From a virus, in the IMG/VR virus record IMGVR_UViG_3300007513_000004, positions 159,403 to 223,402 of that record: a stretch of DNA of 64,000 nucleotides. One strand, 5' to 3'. Under the pieces are notes generated by a model. That model saw only the letters and a list, made by a program, of their open reading frames with translations. It did no database searches and had not been told where the DNA came from. The stretch's first letter is position 1. Each line of letters starts with the position of its first letter. Below, in pieces: positions 1 through 9,800 of this stretch. The position numbers and the translations under genes were made by a program.

Positions 1-1056
1 GCGAATATCTTCCAGACCCTTAACGAGTCTTAATGCATATTCAATGTTCTTTTCCGGAGAAAGCCTGGCGACCATCCCAAATGCCGTTTCTCCTCTAATT
101 CCCAACTCTTTTCTTAACTCTCTGTTTTCTCTTCTTATAAAAACACTGGTATCAATTCCAACTGGCATTAAGATCTTATTTTTATCTAAAACACCAACAA
201 TATCCTTCGTCAATTCTTCGCTTACTTTGAAAATATTATCAACACCTGATCTGCTTCTTGTGTTTGCAACAGCATCACCCCAAATAAAATCACTATGGTA
301 TATCTCAACAACTTTTGCTGTTATTTTCTTGCTTTCTTTTAACTTCGAAATAACATCATATATCTTTTTGCTATTATAAAAAATAACTGTATCATAATTA
401 TGAGATATAAGAGTTGCTGATAAACGATCTAATGTTCTAATGAGCTTATGCTTTATATTTGGATTTGATAATTCAAATTCTAATTTATTTTTTGATAAAT
501 ACAAAAAATCTATATGAAACATATCTTTAGTTTTAGAGAAAATATTTTTAATATAGACTTCTCCGCCGCCATATATGCCATAGGGTATAATAACTGCAAT
601 TTTCTTATTAAAAGATATATTTTGCATATAAAGCTCCATCTGCCTAACTTCGTCCAACCGTTTCTCTTTTGGTTTTTTTATTATAGGCTTAATAATTCTA
701 TCATCACTTACGACAACTCTTCCCAATTCTATTCTTCCAAATGAATTTTTTGATCTTGATATTTCAATTATACAATTATCAATATTTTCTTTACATTCAA
801 AAGAATATTCGGACCAAGAACTTTTTGTAAACTTTATTTCTTTTTGAAAAAATATCTCTCCACTTTTCTTTTTAATATATAACTTTAATATCCCATTTCC
901 TGAAATCTTTTTACCAATTATTTTTATTTTTGCATTTTTAAAACTTAAAATATCTGTAGACAAACTTGACTTTGCAGACATTACAATGTTTTTATCTACA
1001 AAGCTAACTCCAGAAGACTTCCATTTAATATTATTATATGAATCTAATATTTTCAT
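1..1056 (-). CDS. Glycosyltransferase with extra N-terminal beta domain, 3' end cut by the window
   Basis: I translated this frame by hand: it is open from the ATG at 1056 to base 1 (352 codons) and continues beyond the window. Residues about 150-172 hold a GT-B-like start (VIIPYGIYGGGEVYIKN), followed by EIYHSD near 253, VGIDTSVF near 297 and FGMVARLSPEKN near 324-337. The last two match the donor-binding half of GT4-type glycosyltransferases. The first ~130 residues are not part of the usual fold; they are strand-rich and end in a jellyroll-like stretch (SFGRIELGRVVV), so a carbohydrate-binding-like domain is possible. The ATG overlaps the TGA of the upstream glycosyltransferase (ATGA), which implies translational coupling. 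It probably transfers a sugar to a host surface glycan or a virion component. The catalytic C-terminus is out of view and the acceptor is unknown. Confidence 0.8.
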   Translation of the reverse strand, partial: MKILDSYNNIKWKSSGVSFVDKNIVMSAKSSLSTDILSFKNAKIKIIGKKISGNGILKLYIKKKSGEIFFQKEIKFTKSSWSEYSFECKENIDNCIIEISRSKNSFGRIELGRVVVSDDRIIKPIIKKPKEKRLDEVRQMELYMQNISFNKKIAVIIPYGIYGGGEVYIKNIFSKTKDMFHIDFLYLSKNKLEFELSNPNIKHKLIRTLDRLSATLISHNYDTVIFYNSKKIYDVISKLKESKKITAKVVEIYHSDFIWGDAVANTRSRSGVDNIFKVSEELTKDIVGVLDKNKILMPVGIDTSVFIRRENRELRKELGIRGETAFGMVARLSPEKNIEYALRLVKGLEDIR

Positions 1057-2222
1057 AAAATATCCAAGATCTGTTTGGCCGCCCTCTCCCAGGTAAACAG
1101 CTTCACTGTTTTGTTAGACTCCTTTTTTAAACTCTTCTTTATATCTTTATAGTTCTCATATGCTTTTGTCATGGTTTCAGACAATGCATCTATATCTGGA
1201 ATATAAGTTTTGGCCCCAGGAGATGGTCTCCAATATTGATATTTGTCTGTGGCATCAATTTCTTTTACATCAACTAATAATGAATTTTTATCATTTAAAA
1301 AATCTAACTGACCAGTACACCTTGGCGCTATAACGATCATGCCTGCGGCCAAACCCTCCAGCAATGGTAGTCCAAACCCTTCAGAAGAAGAGGCGCTAAC
1401 AAGACATTCGCAAGAATTATATAACGGAACCATGCTTTCGTATCGATGCTGAACAACCTCCACCTGAGGCAGCCTTCTGCCTTTATGCTTTTTCTGTATT
1501 TTAAGAATTTCTTTAACAACATCACATTCAAACCTATATTTTGGCTCATTCAACTTTACTTTCAGCAAAAGACATACATCATCATCGTCTGTAAATGCAC
1601 TATAATATGCATCAACAAGCAAATCTATATTCTTTCTATAATGAGGTATAGAGACGTTTAAAAACTTAAATTTTCTCTTTGTCTTAAGATTATCAACTTT
1701 TGCTTTATTCTTAAAATCCTGAGGATTAATACCATGAGGTACAACTATACATTTTTCTTCTGGCCATCCGGCATTTACAAAAATCTCTTTTGAAAAATTA
1801 CTGGAAGGTAAAGCATAATCTACATGTTGAATTTCTTTTGACCAAACTTTTGGCAAAATACTTGTTTCATAATTGTAAATTGCTAATTTTAATTTAGAAT
1901 TTTTATTAAATCTATATTTAAAATTTCTAGGCAATGTATAAGTGAGATCAATATCCGCATTTATACCCTCCCTGCAAAGCTCCATCCAATCTTTTGGAAA
2001 CAAATTATATTTATTTGTACTATTTAAAAACAAATCATGGCCCATTAAGTGAAATTCTCTTAATAAGCTGCGCATAGTGACCGCCCAACTATGGGAAGTG
2101 CCAAGCATCGATTCTGCTCTAATTCTTAATGTGTCCATGGTATGAGAATTATACCAAATAATGCTTTGTTTTTTTATAAAACTATGGCAAATGGAAGTAG
2201 CATGGGAACGGTCCTTCGACAA
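1053..2222 (-). CDS. GT4-family glycosyltransferase
   Basis: This is a retaining GT-B-type sugar transferase of about 389 residues, a normal family length. Visible marks are a hydrophobic first strand (SIIWYN, ~20-25), VVPHGINPQDF in the linker, HYRKNIDLLVDAY opening the second Rossmann domain, and the E-x7-E donor motif in EGFGLPLLE (glutamates near 281 and 289). The start is uncertain. The reading frame opens with TTG at 2222, overlapping the upstream virion gene by 41 bases. The first in-frame ATG is at 2138, but using it would delete the first Rossmann strand, so TTG is preferred. The stop overlaps the ATG of the second glycosyltransferase. A pair of such enzymes next to fibre genes suggests modification of the host envelope or of virion proteins; the sugar and acceptor cannot be read from the sequence. 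Confidence 0.85.
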   Translation of the reverse strand: MSKDRSHATSICHSFIKKQSIIWYNSHTMDTLRIRAESMLGTSHSWAVTMRSLLREFHLMGHDLFLNSTNKYNLFPKDWMELCREGINADIDLTYTLPRNFKYRFNKNSKLKLAIYNYETSILPKVWSKEIQHVDYALPSSNFSKEIFVNAGWPEEKCIVVPHGINPQDFKNKAKVDNLKTKRKFKFLNVSIPHYRKNIDLLVDAYYSAFTDDDDVCLLLKVKLNEPKYRFECDVVKEILKIQKKHKGRRLPQVEVVQHRYESMVPLYNSCECLVSASSSEGFGLPLLEGLAAGMIVIAPRCTGQLDFLNDKNSLLVDVKEIDATDKYQYWRPSPGAKTYIPDIDALSETMTKAYENYKDIKKSLKKESNKTVKLFTWERAAKQILDIL

Positions 2223-5200
2223 AGGTTCCGGTTGCTGTACTGCCCGCTATGAAGAAGCACAGATCATCATCTTCAAAGTCTGTTTCTTCAACACACACTC
2301 CTATGCCTATTCTGCTGAGATCCTTTACACCAACCATTATATCTTCATTTCTGAATCCAGATTTCTTAAGGTGTACTCCAAATTGCAAAACCGTTCTATT
2401 TGAATCATTCAATGTATCATATAATATATTTTTGGTTTGCAATGTAGCAATTCCGGTTGTTGCGTCCAAACTGACACCAACCTTGAATATAACCCCGGTT
2501 GTTACCTCTTCATATTCTATCTCAAAAGACATCTCTGGAGATATAGACATAGCAGTCTCCGCAGAGCCGCTAGGTTCTATAATTAAAGCTTTATAAAAAC
2601 CAGGCAGATGTCCAGCTTGTGATAAAAAGTACAATGCCAAGGTAGTGATGTCAACATCTATGGTGCCGCCAGAGACTAACTCTCCAGGCTGAAAAGTAAC
2701 AACGAAAGAATCATTGTCTTCTAACGGATAATCTATTACCGTACCTAAGTTGTCTGCATTTAATATGTTATATGGAATTATATTATAATCCTCTGCACCG
2801 TCTGCAGCCGAAACAGACTCTGTCGTAGTTATAGATAATGTTGCCCCTATAACATTAGTCCTCTGTGTTAACATCAGAGGGAAGGCGACAGTGGCTCTGT
2901 TTATCAAAGAGTCAGAGTCTCTACTTATATCTATAGATGCCTCTTCCAAGTCTGACGAAGAAGAATATCCGTGTCTCATAACCAAACTATGCAATGTGCC
3001 GGTGAACTGAACTGGATAAGTTGGATATGCATATTGTGCAAGCTCAAAAGATACGCTGGCATCTCCGGCTCCGGGCTGAACGTCTGGAGTTTCTCCTATT
3101 CTTATAAACTGACCTGTTATATTGTCTGTTGAATCTATCAAAGTATCATCATAATACATTGCAAAAACAGCCTCATCAATTCTTCTTAATCTAAATATTA
3201 TTTCATCATTTAAATCATCCGCAGCATCTATAGAAAAGTCGAAATCACTTACAACATCGCCATCGGCATCGCCAAGCGTTATAACTCCATTATAAAACAT
3301 CTCTGTAGCACCACTTCCCGACAATCTCCATCCGAACTTAAGGACGGATGTTGTTTCGGCATTGGTAATAGTTATTGTCGTAAAAAATGCAATCTTTCCA
3401 TGGACAAGAGTACTGTCATCCCAAACTGTTCGCGACATTACAAAATCAATAATAAAATCACCCGATAATTCGCTGTCGATTATAGTTGGGACCGAAGGAT
3501 AATCTAGTTTTGCATATCTCTCATCAGCATTAATTGTCGATAATACAAAAACCGCTGGCTCATTTGGTCCAGAAAGTGCAGTTACAAAGGCGTCTGACGA
3601 TGGACTGTCAGAGGCATCTTGCCACTGATTAAAACCATTATCATCAGGATATGTAAAGTCTGTAAAAGACTCTGATATAACCTCTTCAGAGTCAGCGGCC
3701 TCTGTTTCGTCGGCATATCCGTCTACAGCATATCCGTCTACAAAGGCATCTACGTAAAGGCTGGAAATACACTGACTAAACTTTATTCTGCCTTTTGTCA
3801 AATCAGTTTCTGAACCAGAATCTTCGCACCCAACATATGTTCCGTCCGAAAACTTCATAGCAGGATATCCCGATTCTGTTTCGCAGGTTCCAGATTCAGC
3901 TTTTATAAAATTTGTATATAAATCAATTTGGCAGTCATCAACAGTCCCTGGAGGAAGCGGAATAGTTATCGTAGAAAACTCTATATCTCCATGATATGGA
4001 ACTCCAGGTTCCTTGTATATTTCGCCATTCGGTATAAACAAATCATTTGCCAAAACCTTTTGGTTTTTATAGATAGGAGCGCAATCGCCCTCCTCCATAC
4101 AGACTTCCTCGTCACAAACACATGATTCTTCATACTCTTCTGTAAAGTTTGTTTCCGAATATCTTCTTAGATCACATATATCAAGAAAGGTATCATCATG
4201 CGGTGCTCCAATATATGTTATTGACCAATTTTTTTCTTCAAATGGTACATTTAAAAGCTTCATATTATCGGAATAGGTATTTACCCTGGTCCCGCTTACA
4301 ATAACAACGTCCCCTAAATCACTAGAGCCAACAAAGGCTACTGCCTCTCCGTCTGTATCTGTAACGGACAACTCCACACTTACTCCGTCTGTATCTACTG
4401 TCTTGGAATATATAACATATGTGCCAGCAGACGATCCGGAAGATATTGTTATCTGATCCCCAACCCTCAGGGACAAAGCTTCATTTTCCGTCTCTACCGC
4501 AAAACTAACAGTGTCCTCTCCATCGGCTGTGGCCGGAGTGCTTAAAACGCCCCAATCGGAAAATTCTGCAGAATCAAATAGCGTTGGAAAGTCATCTTCT
4601 TCTAAAACATTTTCCAACTTTAATCTTAATACATTAAATGATTCATCTAAGGTGAAATTTACATATCCATCTATTGCATCTTCTATAAGCTCTATATCAG
4701 AACCATCTACCGTATCATCTTCGTTCAAATCAGCCTGAATAAATGTAACCAAGTCAAGCTCTCCGCCTAGAATCTTGCGCTCTGTGGTTTCTGTGTTTAT
4801 TGTGTTACCAACCACATTGAGTAACTCCATTATATCATTAGAAGTTAACTCTTTATCATTATCTAAGTCTCCAGCATACATTTTGTCGCATATGACACTA
4901 ACAATTCTATATCTAGAATTACATTCGCAATCTAAATCTGGAATAATAACTCTATTTATTAGATTTGAAGTTAACAGCTCAGAACTTGGCTCTATAAATA
5001 CGATTTCATCATTGCCAATATAACCCGGCTTGTCGAAAACTCCCGTTATATCCTGTGCTTCTCTTACATTTTTATCCTTTACTCTGGCCAATAAAACGGG
5101 TGGATAATCTTCATCGACCTCTGCCCACTCGTCTGCAGTCATTACTGCTACAGATGGAGCATCTTGAATTCTTGTATTAACAAAGTTTCCAGTTCTAGGG

Positions 5201-6783
5201 TGTGTTGCGGGAGTCTCAAAGTTATCTTGCCGCTGCAATACAAGCAGGTTTTCAGTTCCTTCCGAAACGTCACTCAATGATATATTTCTCAAAAAATAAG
5301 ACACTTCGGTACTTCCAACGTAATCAACAGTTTTTGGAAGAATTACTGGAAAACCATCTTCGGTATATGCTATACCGTCTGTAACCTCTACTGTGTCAGA
5401 GTGAACTGCAAACCAAAGTGACGAATCTGAATCATCGACATATACTAAATTATTTGGATCATATTCAAAAAATCTAGTTGTTTGCTTGTCAAAGCTTTCG
5501 AGGACGTTCAGCGTTTGACCATTATCAGTCTTTCTTGAGGGTCTGTCGTAACCTTTCTGCATCACAACCGTACCGGTCCTGTTGTCTCCCCGCCTGCTGA
5601 TAAGTACCGCATAATATTCATCAACATCTAATGATGGTTCAATATTTGGATCAGCGATTAGCGTGCCAGAGAAGTCAAAGCTTACAACCCGAGGTGTATC
5701 ATCAAGCTTGACCCCCAATGCTGCAAGATCTGCTTGAGAATATGACATCTCAATAATAGGAGAAGGGTCAGGGTCAAAGTCTATCAAGTTGTCAGGGGCT
5801 GGATCAGTTATGCAACTTATATCGGTTGATAACTTGTGAATTGAAATAACTATATCGCCTGAAAAATCATACTCAAGCCCAGAACTTGCATCCTCATCTT
5901 CCGAAACAGAAAGTAGTAAATCAATTTTTTGAATATTATTTGCTTTTGCTAAAAACTTCTGTCCATAAGTAGTGGTTTGGTCTCCATCTACTTCAAAATA
6001 AATCTCCTCTTCCGACTCTAATTCGAAATACAAATCATTAAAATTATATATAGAACCAAGACCTGTTTTTATTTCATCCTCAATAGACAAATCTGCACTA
6101 GAGGTTATAAAGTTTGCAAGATCCATATTTGGAGAATCTGTTTGAAAGGCAGTCTTCGTTCTCGCAAAGACCTTAAAGGGCTCTGCCTCTCTAAAAACAA
6201 TTTTTCCACTATCAGAAAGAGTATTTAAGCTTTCCTTTTCTAAACTATGCTCTGTCTTTCCGGTTCCTCCGGAAAAATTATTAAAAAGTACCGCTATAAC
6301 GCGTGTATAGTAATGCTCTGTAATCTTTGATATATTTTGCTTAAAGCTTATAACCTCTGAAACAAGTTCTCCAGAGTCGCTCAGGCTGCTGTATACAGTT
6401 CCAAGGATCAAAACCTTAGCTTCGATTCTACCACCAACATCAAGGCCAGAGGCCTCGACCTCTATTCTGTTTCCATAAATAATATCACTGGGCTGCCTAT
6501 CTAAATAGATAGCCCTTCCATCATACTCGCCGGAATCTATAACAAATTCTGATTCATTCTCATCATCACTGCTGTCCAAATTACCCGCAGGATCGCTCGT
6601 ATCTAATAAAACACGGCTTTCAAACAAGCGATCTCTTATGATTCCGCTTCCATGAAAATCCTTTGTTAAATTAGAAACTAAACCCCTATGGTGAATTTGT
6701 TCAGCATCTAAATCAGCCTCTGTTATTCTTTGGCCGTCAAAGAAATTTACTCTGGGAAGTTTTTCTCTATTAGCCTTTGCCAT
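2182..6783 (-). CDS. Giant tail/baseplate appendage protein with dockerin-like calcium loops
   Basis: This 1533-residue acidic beta-rich protein has no enzymatic motif that I recognise. The N-terminus (KLPRVNFFDGQRITEADL) looks like a virion-anchoring segment. Residues about 633-715 contain two dockerin/EF-type loops, DLDNDKELTSND and DLNEDDTVDGSD, each with the D-x-[DN]-x-D spacing of a calcium site and separated by a helical stretch. Around 884-905 lies a cysteine-dense patch (CVCDEEVCMEEGDC). A short DGYA repeat occurs near 1014-1023. Beta-sandwich-like modules fill the C-terminal third. The ATG is preceded by AGGAGAT. It follows the 3319-aa protein by 57 bases and overlaps the first glycosyltransferase, so it sits at the distal end of the baseplate operon, where peripheral appendages are often encoded. 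A receptor-binding or baseplate-decorating role is inference. Confidence 0.6.
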   Translation of the reverse strand: MAKANREKLPRVNFFDGQRITEADLDAEQIHHRGLVSNLTKDFHGSGIIRDRLFESRVLLDTSDPAGNLDSSDDENESEFVIDSGEYDGRAIYLDRQPSDIIYGNRIEVEASGLDVGGRIEAKVLILGTVYSSLSDSGELVSEVISFKQNISKITEHYYTRVIAVLFNNFSGGTGKTEHSLEKESLNTLSDSGKIVFREAEPFKVFARTKTAFQTDSPNMDLANFITSSADLSIEDEIKTGLGSIYNFNDLYFELESEEEIYFEVDGDQTTTYGQKFLAKANNIQKIDLLLSVSEDEDASSGLEYDFSGDIVISIHKLSTDISCITDPAPDNLIDFDPDPSPIIEMSYSQADLAALGVKLDDTPRVVSFDFSGTLIADPNIEPSLDVDEYYAVLISRRGDNRTGTVVMQKGYDRPSRKTDNGQTLNVLESFDKQTTRFFEYDPNNLVYVDDSDSSLWFAVHSDTVEVTDGIAYTEDGFPVILPKTVDYVGSTEVSYFLRNISLSDVSEGTENLLVLQRQDNFETPATHPRTGNFVNTRIQDAPSVAVMTADEWAEVDEDYPPVLLARVKDKNVREAQDITGVFDKPGYIGNDEIVFIEPSSELLTSNLINRVIIPDLDCECNSRYRIVSVICDKMYAGDLDNDKELTSNDIMELLNVVGNTINTETTERKILGGELDLVTFIQADLNEDDTVDGSDIELIEDAIDGYVNFTLDESFNVLRLKLENVLEEDDFPTLFDSAEFSDWGVLSTPATADGEDTVSFAVETENEALSLRVGDQITISSGSSAGTYVIYSKTVDTDGVSVELSVTDTDGEAVAFVGSSDLGDVVIVSGTRVNTYSDNMKLLNVPFEEKNWSITYIGAPHDDTFLDICDLRRYSETNFTEEYEESCVCDEEVCMEEGDCAPIYKNQKVLANDLFIPNGEIYKEPGVPYHGDIEFSTITIPLPPGTVDDCQIDLYTNFIKAESGTCETESGYPAMKFSDGTYVGCEDSGSETDLTKGRIKFSQCISSLYVDAFVDGYAVDGYADETEAADSEEVISESFTDFTYPDDNGFNQWQDASDSPSSDAFVTALSGPNEPAVFVLSTINADERYAKLDYPSVPTIIDSELSGDFIIDFVMSRTVWDDSTLVHGKIAFFTTITITNAETTSVLKFGWRLSGSGATEMFYNGVITLGDADGDVVSDFDFSIDAADDLNDEIIFRLRRIDEAVFAMYYDDTLIDSTDNITGQFIRIGETPDVQPGAGDASVSFELAQYAYPTYPVQFTGTLHSLVMRHGYSSSSDLEEASIDISRDSDSLINRATVAFPLMLTQRTNVIGATLSITTTESVSAADGAEDYNIIPYNILNADNLGTVIDYPLEDNDSFVVTFQPGELVSGGTIDVDITTLALYFLSQAGHLPGFYKALIIEPSGSAETAMSISPEMSFEIEYEEVTTGVIFKVGVSLDATTGIATLQTKNILYDTLNDSNRTVLQFGVHLKKSGFRNEDIMVGVKDLSRIGIGVCVEETDFEDDDLCFFIAGSTATGTFVEGPFPCYFHLP
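3713..3742 (-). repeat. 15-bp tandem direct repeat encoding DGYA(V) units
   Basis: The plus-strand 15-mer GCATATCCGTCTACA occurs twice, back to back (3713-3727 and 3728-3742). On the coding strand it gives successive VDGYA units in the 1533-aa protein. A related DGY-A-D repeat occurs in the 3319-aa neighbour. Confidence 0.85.
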
Positions 6784-6840
6784 TAAACATCTCCTACCTT
6801 TAACCTATATCGATACATCCAAGATTATTAATAGAGCTTA

Positions 6841-9800
6841 TTAGCATGGTTCTCTTGGGAATTTTATCAATGCATTCGAATGTGCAGGCTTTAATCTATC
6901 GACAAGTTCGACTATCAAATCCTCAACTTCATCACTGTTAATCTTACCAAAATTATCCGCTACTTCTATATCAAAATTAAAGATACCTTTTGAGGGGTCA
7001 ACAACCGTTGCATAAAAGTCCTCTTCACTTTCTTGTTCAAAATTCAACATAAGAGTTGTTGCATCGTCTTTAACCACAGGCATGACGGTATCTGTATTAG
7101 ATGAATAATTTGGATCAATATAATCTCCTGCAGGATCTTTAAATGTGCTTCTCATCGTTCTGCTAAATCTTATATTATCCATTCTAGATAATGCCGACTT
7201 TCTTTCAAAAGCATCAGACCCAACGCATACTAGTCTAAAATCATCTCCAAGCTTTATATTATAATCTATTTGTCTAGAGGCACCTTCTTGTTGTGTGGTT
7301 TGCCCATAAACAAACCCTGTACCATATATTACGCCTTCTTGACCATATGTTATGAACCCACTTTCAACCCCATCTACAAACAGCCTCATCGTATCTGATG
7401 CCGAATTTGTCCTATATGTACACATGACTCTATGCCAAGTGTTTCTATTCCAATCTATATCTTTACATATTATATTTGTACTACCATTTGCAATTATTGA
7501 GAAAACAATCTGACTTCTCTCGTTTTTATAAACAGACACCCTGTCTCCGGATAAGCTGCGCGGAATATACGAAACAAGCACATCAACCTTCGATCCTGGC
7601 AAAGCATCTGTCAAAAAGAGTCTTTTTCCGTCTGCGGAAAGCTTGCTTCCTATCGAAAAGTCCTTTTCAATTCCCGTCCCGCCTGTAAGCCGACCTGTTG
7701 TTTCGCTTCTATAGATTTCATCAAATAATATTTTATCTATTTCATCCTGAGAATAAAACTCTGAAAATTCTTGAGAATCTTGCAAAAGCTGCACACTAAC
7801 AACTTCCTTTGCCGGAGTTGGCAAATCAATTATCGTTGGAGAAAAAGATGTAACTCGCTTTCTGGTTACCGAATAAATATCAACATAATATCTTTCAACC
7901 TCATCTCCGATTGTATCTAAGACTGGACTTATCCAAAACTCAATCGTTCCTTCTTTTCTTCTAAAATAAGAAAGCCTATTATTTATAACTAAAGGCTGTG
8001 TATTAAAGAATCTTGCTGATAATCCAAAATTATCATTAACGCTGTTTTCGCTAACCAACATATCATCGCTTCTAATCAGCTTCGTCTCATTAAATAGCGG
8101 CCCATCTTGTGCATAATGACATTCAATATAAGCCTCTATAGCCGTATCTTTATCAAAGCCCATACGAACCATTGTTGATACAAACATATCTTCATCATTA
8201 ATATACTTTAAAAGCTTCTCTCTGTCTTCCAAATCAAGTTTAAATTTAAAATTACTCTCTGTATTTAAAAACTCTTTTTGCCTTAATCTTCTTGACTGAA
8301 GAGCTATTGGGTCATCAAAATGAATCAATGCAAGAGTCTGATCGTCTGGACAGTGTGGATTCGGATTCAGAAAATCCTCTGTAACACTTCTCGTTCCATC
8401 TGTATCACTTTGTGTAGGCCGTGTATCGCTAGACATCTCCGTTATGATTCTAAACTCATCTATGGTTCCGCCAAATTGGCCCGCTTCATTCCTATCACAC
8501 CCTATATAAAGATGATCCCCAACCTTTGGTAGTTTTATATTTAAAAATGCAGGATAATTCAGATAATAATCACCAGGATGTAATTCAAACGGATAAAACC
8601 CATTGGATCCAGCTGCAGTCAAAATAAGGCTTCCATTTGAATATTCAAATACCTCTGCATATTCTCCGCCATTATCTGAAACTGTAATTGGATTCGTCTC
8701 AATAAGCTCTACAACATACGGCTCATAATCTGGATCTGCCAAATAAATCTCTCCAACCATTTTTGATACAGATTTAAATAACTTCTTACCCTTTATTGTT
8801 CCGTTTCCTCTTATGGAAAAGACCTCCTCATCCGTTCCGTCTATAGTCTCTCCATATACTGTAATCTTATTTGTATAGATATCATCCATGTAACCTTCGG
8901 GATATCCTTCTATATCTTTTTCGCAAAAAGCTGTATTGTCTGAATCAAATTTGATCGATAAATATCTGCCCAAATTTTTCTTATAAACCTGAACTGGTTG
9001 ACAAATAAGCAGATGATGACCATCATCACCCTCTAGGTCTATTTCAAAAATTGACCGATGCAAAAAGTCTTCCTCCTCCACAATGCTGTCTAAAGTAGGA
9101 ATTGTTCGCGGCAAAACAATCCTTCTTACCGTAACATCTTCCAACGATACTGGCTCTGCAGCGTGGGCCAAAATAACACTCTTACCGCTCTTTACATCAT
9201 ACGGCTTCTCATCAAGCCTATAATATGAAGAACTAGATAAACTTATTATATCATTACAATTTGCATAAACCAAACCAAAGGTTTCTATGTGAATATTTAG
9301 ATCAGAAAAATCAATCGTACTATTAAAGTTGCAATCAGCATCCTTTCCGACAAACTCTACCACCTTTGTGGCTATATTAACCCTATATTGTGGATTTATA
9401 ACATTTTCACCGCTCACAATACTTATTGATCCACCATCTACGGTGTATAATATCCCGCCCAACTCTGTTTCGTTACCTTCGCAATCTGTTCTAAATATTG
9501 CAAAAGAACTATTTCTAAAATCGGTCGCTATATCTTCTTTGATTCCTGCGGTTGGGGGAAACATAAACTTTATATCAGAAGCAGAAGCGTCAAACGTAAC
9601 CGTATCCAAGCTTAACCCGCTAACAAAAGTGACATCATCCCCGTCAACGCTGTTTATAATAAACTCCTGACCAACATATGATGCGGCCACAGTTGACTCC
9701 AGGAAGATTATAGACCTTCCTACCATCTCTTGAGAGAAGCCGGCCTTACTTGACGTAAAAGAAGATGAATCAGCCAAAATTGTTCCATCTGTAAAAATAT

